NCBI RefSeq assembly: GCF_040760075.1
Contig: NZ_CP142884.1
Span: 930,001 to 994,000 of the forward strand
Source: Sphingobacterium sp. R2
Lineage (GTDB): Bacteria > Bacteroidota > Bacteroidia > Sphingobacteriales > Sphingobacteriaceae
Reading direction: 5' to 3'
Length of the DNA: 64,000 nucleotides
Part shown: positions 58,069 through 64,000 of the stretch, piece by piece
Layout: the number at the start of each line of letters is the position of its first letter
Position numbering within the stretch: position 1 is the first letter of the stretch
Position numbers and translations under genes: made by a program
Notes under the pieces: model-generated
Database searches by the model: none
Seen by the model: only the letters and a program-made list of their open reading frames with translations
Told to the model about the DNA's origin: nothing

Positions 58069-58299
58069 AATATCACAAAGTTACATATTCATATTGAACT
58101 TAGATCAATTGTTCTTTTACTTTTCTACAATCCATAAATTGTAAAGCTTGTTACCAGCTGCGCAAAAAAGACAATGGTGACGGATCAGAAAGAAACATTT
58201 ATCTCAACACCAATAGCGATCGGAAGTGACACACAAAGATTTCAATCGTAAGAACCTATTGAGTTTATCAAGAATTGTGTATATCTGAATCGTAAGGAT

Positions 58300-58331
58300 A
58301 TTGCATATGAAATGCAATTTATCTAATTTTG
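58300..58331 (+). promoter_or_regulatory. promoter of ndk
   Basis: ATTG (58300-58303), 20 bases, TAATTTTG (58324-58331). The start near 58336 leaves a leader of about 12 bases before ATG 58348. The element has the same spacing as the one at 1980-2011. Confidence 0.65.
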
Positions 58332-58347
58332 CATAAAAATTAAAATA

Positions 58348-58767
58348 ATGGCAACTAACAGAACTTTTACGATGATCAAACCTGACGCTGTAGCGAATGG
58401 TCACATCGGTGCAATCTTAAACGATATCATTGCTGGTGGTTTTAAAATCATCGCAATGAAATACATTCAACTTTCTAAAGAGACAGCTGGTGCATTTTAC
58501 GCAGTACACAAAGAGCGTCCTTTTTATGGTGAATTGGTGGAATTTATGACCTCAGGTCCTATTGTTGCTGCCATCTTGGAAAAAGACAATGCTGTTGAAG
58601 ATTTCCGTACACTGATCGGTGCAACTAACCCTGCTGATGCGGCTGAAGGCACAATCCGTAATAAATATGCAAAATCAATCGATGCAAACGCTATTCATGG
58701 ATCTGATTCAGATGATAATGCTGCTATCGAGGGTAACTTCTTCTTCTCGCAATTTGAAAGATTTTAA
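58348..58767 (+). CDS. ndk: nucleoside-diphosphate kinase
   Basis: Ndk balances NTP pools by passing phosphate through a histidine. The 139-residue protein has the active His117 in [12 protein letters not shown] and the N-terminal [13 protein letters not shown]. Length is typical. It is a single gene between a consensus promoter and a long perfect terminator. Confidence 0.96.
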   Translation: MATNRTFTMIKPDAVANGHIGAILNDIIAGGFKIIAMKYIQLSKETAGAFYAVHKERPFYGELVEFMTSGPIVAAILEKDNAVEDFRTLIGATNPADAAEGTIRNKYAKSIDANAIHGSDSDDNAAIEGNFFFSQFERF

Positions 58768-58782
58768 TCTTTAGAACAACAT

Positions 58783-58821
58783 AAAAAAAGGTCTTTACAA
58801 AATTTGTAAAGACCTTTTTTT
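58783..58821. terminator. bidirectional terminator after ndk
   Basis: A7-GGTCTTTACAAA pairs with TTTGTAAAGACC-T7 around one unpaired base. It ends ndk; the convergent ybeY ends at 58911 and may use it too. Confidence 0.85.
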
Positions 58822-58910
58822 AGTTTTGCCCTCCACTCTCTCGACAAGCTCCAGCGTTCAATTCCGTTCTCATACCAGTAGTCGCAGTTTAAAAAGCCGC
58901 GTAGGAATCT

Positions 58911-59339
58911 TTAAAAGTTTCTTTTACCAAGATACTCATCCTCTTTGGCGGTCATCTTGGCTTTATCTGCCGGTTTTTTATCGGGATAACCGCACAGGTG
59001 CATGACACCATGAATAATAACCCGGTGAAGCTCGTCACGCACATCAACCTTAAACTTTTCAGCATTCTCCTGAATACGCTCCACACTAATAAAAATATCG
59101 CCGGCGATGGTGTCATCATATTCGGAAGAATCAAAAGTAACGATATCAGTATAGGTGTCGTGATTTAAATATTGCTTATTGATTTCAAGCAAGTAAGCAT
59201 CCGAGCAAAGGATAAAGCTCAATTCGCCAACACGTTTAAATCCTTCTCCTTTGATGGCATCAGCAATCCATTGGCGAATCTTTCCCTTTTCTTTTAATTT
59301 GAAATCCGTATCCTCGGTAAAAAATAATATGCTCTTCAT
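58911..59339 (-). CDS. ybeY: endoribonuclease YbeY
   Basis: YbeY is a metal RNase for 16S rRNA 3' maturation and ribosome quality control. The 142-residue protein carries HGVMHLCGYPD with His110 and His114. The usual third ligand His is Asp120, a change I recall as common in Bacteroidota. The rest (LLEINKQYLNHDTYTDIVTF) is standard. It is 48 bases after ruvX on the same strand. Confidence 0.9.
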   Translation of the reverse strand: MKSILFFTEDTDFKLKEKGKIRQWIADAIKGEGFKRVGELSFILCSDAYLLEINKQYLNHDTYTDIVTFDSSEYDDTIAGDIFISVERIQENAEKFKVDVRDELHRVIIHGVMHLCGYPDKKPADKAKMTAKEDEYLGKRNF

Positions 59340-59387
59340 CCTTCTATTTTTTATTCATTCTTGTTTGACGTATTAGTCGTTGTGTAT

Positions 59388-59801
59388 CTAAAAATTGCGG
59401 CTATCCATGTAGCTTTGCAAAATGATTGTTGCAGACACGGTATCAATCAACCCTTTCTGTTGACGGTCCTTCTTTTTTTTCCCACTTTGCGCGATCGCCG
59501 CAGAAGCCATTTTAGAAGTAAAACGCTCATCTATTTCAGCAACAGCAATGGCTGGATAAGTCTTTTTCAGTTTTCGAATAAAACCGACAACATGCTGTGC
59601 GGATTCAGAGTCGGTACCATCCAACTGACGCGGCTTGCCGACAACAAAAGTTTCTACCTGCTCTGTCTGTAAATACGCTGCTAGAAATGTCCAGATATCC
59701 TCCGGATGTACAGTCGTCAATGCCGTCGCAATAATTTGCATTGGATCGGTCACTGCAACCCCTATTCGTTTTGTACCGTAATCAAATGCCATCAGTCTCA
59801 T
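59388..59801 (-). CDS. ruvX: Holliday-junction-resolvase-like RuvX (YqgF)
   Basis: The RuvX/YqgF family has an RNase H fold and is implicated in 16S rRNA end processing as well as junction cutting. From ATG 59801 the protein has 137 residues: MRLMAFDYGTKRIGVAVTDP with the first catalytic Asp, FVVGKPRQLDG, and IAVAEIDERFTSKMA with a catalytic acidic residue. The longer in-frame start at 59828 adds nine unconserved residues. It probably shares a transcript with ybeY. Confidence 0.92.
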   Translation of the reverse strand: MRLMAFDYGTKRIGVAVTDPMQIIATALTTVHPEDIWTFLAAYLQTEQVETFVVGKPRQLDGTDSESAQHVVGFIRKLKKTYPAIAVAEIDERFTSKMASAAIAQSGKKKKDRQQKGLIDTVSATIILQSYMDSRNF

Positions 59802-59940
59802 GGATATGTTTTTTTTACAAAAGTACAATTTAGATATGAGTATTGGGAGATATATGCATGAAGTTCCATTTATACGTTAACAAAATCGGATTAAATTACT
59901 TACACTAAAATAACGTTCTTATGTGTCCTATTTAGTTTCA

Positions 59941-60030
59941 CGTTTACTTAGGTTTAATTTAGGGTTTAGTTAGGGTTAGTTTAGGTATAGTATAGGTAAA
60001 ACCTAAGCAAACCCTAACTAAAATCTAACT
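59941..60030. repeat. telomere-like TTAGGG/TTTAG repeat tract forming a hairpin
   Basis: About six degenerate copies of TTAGG(G)TTTAG fill 59948-60000, followed by inverted copies at 60001-60030. The best pair is TTTAGTTAGGGTT (59965-59977) with AACCCTAACTAAA (60010-60022), a perfect 13-base stem with inner partial pairing. It lies in a 600-base region without genes between ruvX and the deformylase fusion. The rest of 59829-60431 holds only a 74-codon minus frame without support and AT-rich sequence. Confidence 0.6.
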
Positions 60031-60431
60031 TATAGCCATACAAATCCTAAGGTAATGTAGAAACATACAGATCTTTATTATACCAGTATATACCTCATCA
60101 AATCCCAATGACGATTTTAGGCTTGGAGACATCGATCTTGAGAGCGAAATTGACTCACTGGGCAAATGAACACAGCTATTGCATGGAAATGGATAGTTGA
60201 ATACGTCAAATTTCAACTCATTAAGATTGGGCACAACGGTGTTAAACAATGAAAAACAACGTTTTGAATAGTCGAAATCAAGTAATAACTTTGATTGTCG
60301 ATTTTGCTACGACAAAAGATATTGATTTTTGAAACTATAATCTCTTCCTTTACGCTTAGTCAAATTCTAATGTTGGCAAGAAGTGGCACAGTATTAAATC
60401 ATAAAAATCGGACAGAAAGATATTTAAACAA

Positions 60432-61658
60432 ATGAAAAGAACACTTGTCGCCAGTTTCCTGTTGGCCTTATGCTTAAATACGCATGCACAAACTAAATAC
60501 GAGCAATACATTACCACTCTTCGTGAAGAAAAAGCCGCTGAATTGGCGAAAGAACAATATGGTCCATTGAAATCAGATCAAGTGGCATTTTTGGATTACT
60601 TTCCTGTAGACGTCAGCTACAAAGTCAAGGGCAAAATTGATATTCTGTTTGATGAACCAGTTTTTCGGATGCCGACCTACGACGGCACAAGCAATGAATA
60701 CAAAAGATACGGAATCATAACATTTATCCTTCAAGGTAAAAAACGTGTACTGAATGTCTACCAAAGCGTCGCATTATTTCAAAACCCAGCATACAAAAAG
60801 CATTTATTTTTGCCATTTCTAGATTTAACAAATGGCCAGGAAAGTTATAGTGGTGGCCGATATATTGATCTATCCACAGAAGATATAAAAGGAGACAACG
60901 TTGAGATAGATTTTAACAAAGCATATAACCCCTATTGCGCTTATAGTAACGGTTACCGTTGTCCGGTTCCCCCAGTTGAAAACAATTTAGAAACAAAAAT
61001 TATGGCAGGAGAAAAAGCATTTCATCAGTCAAAAAACGAAAGGCCGGTCAATCTTAATGCAGGCCAGGAATTCAGTGCTGCCGACAAGAAAATCATTTCA
61101 TCTGGGGGTGAAAATGAAATTCTTCGTGTATTGCAGACAACGGACGAAAAAGATCTGAAAGTTTTAAAAGCGACAAGCACTGATGTCAAATACAACGACC
61201 CATTGATTGAATCACTTTCCAAAAGAATGTTTGCGACGGTACGTGATCCCAATCACCCTGGAGTAGGCATCGCTGCGCCACAAATCGGTATAAATAAAAA
61301 TCTAATCTGGGTACAGCGATTTGACAAACCAGATCAACCTTTTGAGTTCTATATCAATCCTAAAATTCTATGGCGCTCCAAATTAAAACGTACGGGTGCC
61401 GAAGGTTGCCTTTCTATTCCTAACCGTAAAGAAGACGTATTGAGGAGTTACGCGATCCGCTTGCAATACATCAATAAAGAAGGGAAAGTGATCGAAGAAA
61501 ATATCGAAGGCTTTACTGCTGTTATTTTTCAACACGAAACCGATCATCTCTTCGGGATCTTGTTTCCGGATCGACTCGAAGAGCAAAGTCAAGAAGCATA
61601 CTCCCCATTAAATGATAAGATTGAGTTTTCTATCAAGCCCAGCACATTGATGCCGTAA
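60432..61658 (+). CDS. exported DUF1684 - peptide deformylase fusion
   Basis: The 408-residue protein starts with a signal peptide (MKRTLVASFLLALCLNTHAQ, cleavage after residue 20). Residues about 30-195 form DUF1684, with GGRYIDL (141-147) and NPYCAYSNGYRCPVPP (166-181). Residues about 225-400 form a complete peptide deformylase: GVGIAAPQIG (277-286), EGCLS with metal Cys326, and HETDH with His368, Glu369 and His372. All catalytic and metal residues are present. Cytosolic deformylase removes formyl from new proteins, so an exported copy is unexpected and its substrate is unknown. It is a single gene preceded by the repeat region. Confidence 0.88.
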   Translation: MKRTLVASFLLALCLNTHAQTKYEQYITTLREEKAAELAKEQYGPLKSDQVAFLDYFPVDVSYKVKGKIDILFDEPVFRMPTYDGTSNEYKRYGIITFILQGKKRVLNVYQSVALFQNPAYKKHLFLPFLDLTNGQESYSGGRYIDLSTEDIKGDNVEIDFNKAYNPYCAYSNGYRCPVPPVENNLETKIMAGEKAFHQSKNERPVNLNAGQEFSAADKKIISSGGENEILRVLQTTDEKDLKVLKATSTDVKYNDPLIESLSKRMFATVRDPNHPGVGIAAPQIGINKNLIWVQRFDKPDQPFEFYINPKILWRSKLKRTGAEGCLSIPNRKEDVLRSYAIRLQYINKEGKVIEENIEGFTAVIFQHETDHLFGILFPDRLEEQSQEAYSPLNDKIEFSIKPSTLMP

Positions 61659-61884
61659 ACACTTATCATGTGACGTACATTTATTACCATAATTCAATAG
61701 AGGACACTATCTGGTATTTTTCTCCACGAGTTAAAATTCATTATGATAAATAAAGACGAACTTCTGTGCAGAAAGTATGAAAACTACGCTTAAATTACAT
61801 AATTCACACATGAGAAAGTTAAAATCATGTAATTATCACATAGATTAAAAGCCCGCCCCACGTCGATGAAAGGCCTTTACTATC

Positions 61885-63003
61885 TTATAGAATATTAGTG
61901 TAAAATTGTGATATCCCACTATCCTGATAAAAAGAATATGATTTATAATAGTTATTGTAGAAAATGTTTTTTTTATTTTTAAAAGGATAGTAAATACTTA
62001 ATCCACAGAAATTGTTAACTCTTTTACCATTAAATGCAACAGTATATCGCTTATAAAGAACCAGTTCTTCTAATTTTGGCTTTACTTTTTTTATGTCGAT
62101 AGTACTTGCTTTTATTAAGTCTAGGAAGTCGTAAGCTTCTAAATCAATATTGTCATCAAACACTAATTGTTGAACGCTTTTAATACTGATATTTTCCGCT
62201 AAATGATCTATGAATAAAGGTTTAAGATAGGCAGTAAATTTCTGAATTTTTGATAAGTCAATTAATGCAACATTAGCAGATTTATACTTATCCTCTAAAG
62301 ATTCGTAATAATTTACATACTCGTCACAAATAATTTTCAAGTCATCCACTCCTCCAAACAACCTGTTAGCGATTTTTTCATATGGAAATCCATAGGAAAT
62401 AACTTCAGATGGAGACGCTACAACATATTTTGCACTATTCCGAATTTCATGAAGAACCTCAATACTGGACATATAACAAGCATCAAAAATGATATATTCG
62501 AATTTTATATCTTTTAATGAGTTTTTAAAATCTCTAATTTCCAATTCTTGATTTTGATCTAAACCAAACGATTTGAATTTTACGGTGGTGGGCGGATACC
62601 AAGCGGTCGCATGCGAAGATAAAATAAGAGAGTACTTTGTTGATGGATATAATTTTTTCACGTCCGATAATACTTCTTTTAGATGGCTGGGATCAGAAGC
62701 ATTCCTATTTTGGTAAACCTTTATAGTGTCGCTATTAATAGAACTCATCTTGCTATTTCTTATTTCTAATATATATGAAAAATTATCGCTGTTTTTTATA
62801 TAAACTAGAATCTTTTTACCTTTTATGGGTGTATATCCTTTTTGCAATTTGACAATAGCGTTTTCGATGTCATATCGTAGGTTATTATTCCCAGACATAT
62901 AGAATATTGATATATAATCATTTAAATCTCCCTGCTCCTCATTATTTTTACCGCAAGAGAAAAATATTAGAAAAATGAGAATAAGATAATATAGTCTTGA
63001 CAT
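61885..63003 (-). CDS. C11 clostripain-family peptidase lipoprotein
   Basis: The 372-residue protein has a lipoprotein signal (lipobox FFSC, Cys17). The caspase-like C11 core carries catalytic His131 in LILSSHATAWY and Cys176 in FDACYMSS. C11 enzymes usually cut after Arg or Lys. The family can include autoprocessing sites, none of which is obvious here. The DNA is AT-rich compared with the neighbours. It diverges from another lipoprotein gene with only 52 bases between the starts, so the two may be a functional pair. Confidence 0.85.
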   Translation of the reverse strand: MSRLYYLILIFLIFFSCGKNNEEQGDLNDYISIFYMSGNNNLRYDIENAIVKLQKGYTPIKGKKILVYIKNSDNFSYILEIRNSKMSSINSDTIKVYQNRNASDPSHLKEVLSDVKKLYPSTKYSLILSSHATAWYPPTTVKFKSFGLDQNQELEIRDFKNSLKDIKFEYIIFDACYMSSIEVLHEIRNSAKYVVASPSEVISYGFPYEKIANRLFGGVDDLKIICDEYVNYYESLEDKYKSANVALIDLSKIQKFTAYLKPLFIDHLAENISIKSVQQLVFDDNIDLEAYDFLDLIKASTIDIKKVKPKLEELVLYKRYTVAFNGKRVNNFCGLSIYYPFKNKKNIFYNNYYKSYSFYQDSGISQFYTNIL

Positions 63004-63004
63004 T

Positions 63005-63012
63005 TAAATTTG
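63005..63012 (+). promoter_or_regulatory. -7 box TAAATTTG before the lipoprotein gene at 63056
   Basis: TAAATTTG matches the -7 consensus on the plus strand. No -33 partner is clear. The leader would be about 40 bases. Confidence 0.4.
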
Positions 63013-63037
63013 TATATTTAAACATTATTTATTAACG

Positions 63038-63045
63038 CAAATATA
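63038..63045 (-). promoter_or_regulatory. -7 box TATATTTG of the C11 peptidase gene
   Basis: The minus-strand octamer matches the consensus. It lies 35 bases upstream of the ATG at 63003, overlapping the divergent promoter region. Confidence 0.4.
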
Positions 63046-63055
63046 AATTTAAATT

Positions 63056-64000
63056 ATGAAAAAAAAATATGTTATGCTTGTATTCACGAGCTTATTGATC
63101 TCATCCTGTGCCAAAAAGGTTGAAGTTCCTGAACCTAAAGTAGAATTAAGTCAAAAGAAACCCAAGAAGACTTTTGCATCTCTAGAAGATTTTAACAGTT
63201 ACCTAGAAAAATATAATGACAATGTTTCCTTTAGAAATTCAGCCCAGTCAGAGATCTATGCGCCAGTTGAAATGTTAGTTGAAGATGATGCTTTTGCATC
63301 AGTTTTTAATGAGGATGCCGAAGTCTCAATTGCTGATGTAACCTATAAAGTCACCAATGTTGGGACATTTTTTTCGTTAAATGAACAATCTGAGAATATG
63401 GGACAATATATCAGTGTGAATGAAGATCTAATAAATCAATTACCTCAACCAGAACCAGACGAAGAACCTATTCCTGAATTCTTAATTGCAGCTCAACCAA
63501 ATCTAAACCTCGCTACTCTTGTGGATGAAGAAGATAAAATTTTTTATTTGGGTAATGGGGTTTATTATAAAGACGGAATAGAGGAGAATCTGTATGACAA
63601 TGCCCCAATAGACCATATTGACGATGCAGATAGCCCTATTTCCCCCCTCATTCCGTCTAGCAATACACCGTCAGGCAACTCAACTTCCGCGAATAATTCA
63701 ACTTCTTTTTCCTATTCAAATTATTTTGCTCCCTCTGTTTTTGAAGGGTTGGACTTCTCTAATGCAAAAGTTTATACATACACACAAAAAAATGGCGAAG
63801 TACTGAATGATTTTGGTTCCAAGGATAGACTAGTTGTTCAGTTAAAAGCTAAGAATTTTTTAATCTTTTCTTACGTAAAAGCTTCTGTAAGAATCGACCA
63901 TAAAAAGAAATACTGGTTTGGCTGGAGAACATTACAAAACTATGACGAACTGAGAGCTGGATTTGTTAACCTGACGTTGGATTATAATCTACCTTCATTT
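63056..64000 (+). CDS. uncharacterised lipoprotein (3' partial)
   Basis: An ATG at 63056 opens a frame that stays open to the window edge (315 codons), so the end is missing. It begins with a lipoprotein signal (MKKKYVMLVFTSLLISSC, Cys18). An acidic, low-complexity region follows (PQPEPDEEPIPEF near residue 140), then a Ser/Asn/Thr-rich stretch near 210-230 (SNTPSGNSTSANNSTS), then a folded-looking C-terminal part with KKYWFGWRTLQNY. No family is recognised. It is divergent from the C11 protease and might be its substrate or partner. Confidence 0.75.
   Translation, partial: MKKKYVMLVFTSLLISSCAKKVEVPEPKVELSQKKPKKTFASLEDFNSYLEKYNDNVSFRNSAQSEIYAPVEMLVEDDAFASVFNEDAEVSIADVTYKVTNVGTFFSLNEQSENMGQYISVNEDLINQLPQPEPDEEPIPEFLIAAQPNLNLATLVDEEDKIFYLGNGVYYKDGIEENLYDNAPIDHIDDADSPISPLIPSSNTPSGNSTSANNSTSFSYSNYFAPSVFEGLDFSNAKVYTYTQKNGEVLNDFGSKDRLVVQLKAKNFLIFSYVKASVRIDHKKKYWFGWRTLQNYDELRAGFVNLTLDYNLPSF

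Noticed and set aside
59941..60030. True telomere or linear-replicon end
   Set aside because: The repeats are degenerate, short and internal with normal genes on both sides.
60025..60249. 74-codon minus frame in the gene-free region
   Set aside because: It overlaps the repeat tract edge, has no signals and an atypical composition.

Overview
The window looks like chromosomal DNA from a Bacteroidota species, most likely a member of the Sphingobacteriaceae such as Sphingobacterium. This rests on several -7 boxes of the TAnnTTTG type, lineage-typical families (DUF4270, DUF4407, DUF6686, RmuC, carboxypeptidase-regulatory-like beta-barrel receptors), many lipoproteins with short lipoboxes, and a YbeY with the Asp-for-His change I associate with this phylum. 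I see no rRNA, tRNA, CRISPR array or intact insertion sequence.

Layout. 1-4.3 kb: housekeeping genes recG (5' end outside the window), hflX with a long leader, and lipB. 4.5-11.1 kb: the accessory patch. It holds a secreted SH3-like protein, two tandem HTH/coiled-coil regulators, an orphan gene, a HEPN gene split by a one-base frameshift, a decayed AAA/DUF4143 ATPase and a scrap of a second HEPN gene. 11.1-12.9 kb: a small unknown gene and a MocR-type regulator behind three direct repeats. 13.1-19.0 kb: a minus-strand metal/siderophore uptake cluster (DUF4198, TonB receptor, two small membrane proteins, PepSY protein) whose leader carries an array of hairpins. 19-25 kb: WalJ-like hydrolase, serine ammonia-lyase, GHL10 and GH3 glycosidases. 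25.2-31 kb: TetR regulator with a near-palindromic operator, an outer-membrane barrel receptor and a two-component system. 31.1-33.5 kb: DUF4270 and kelch lipoproteins. 33.9-42.8 kb: glutaminyl cyclase, YraN, DnaG, DUF6686, M3 peptidase, DUF4407 and RmuC. 43-47.6 kb: a degenerate ureohydrolase, an epimerase, a phosphatase fused to parts of phosphoglycerate dehydrogenase, and two unknown genes. 47.7-52.5 kb: mfd and a trans-sulfuration enzyme. 52.5-58.1 kb: a minus-strand run ispH-hemH-phosphoesterase-galT-galK. 58.3-59.8 kb: ndk, ybeY, ruvX. 59.8-64 kb: a telomere-like repeat hairpin, a predicted exported DUF1684-peptide deformylase fusion, a C11 protease lipoprotein and a divergent lipoprotein that runs off the window.

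How the genes work together. The 13-19 kb cluster forms a coherent outer- and inner-membrane uptake module that appears to start from one promoter near 18,990. galT and galK overlap and supply two steps of the Leloir pathway. RmuC, RecG, Mfd, RuvX and DnaG are scattered DNA-maintenance genes. The most unusual items are the exported deformylase fusion, the phosphatase-SerA fusion that lacks the NAD domain, the hairpin array before the DUF4198 gene, the ureohydrolase with lost metal ligands, and the decayed HEPN/ATPase patch. No single large undescribed operon stands out. All functional statements come from reading motifs by eye; no database search was run.
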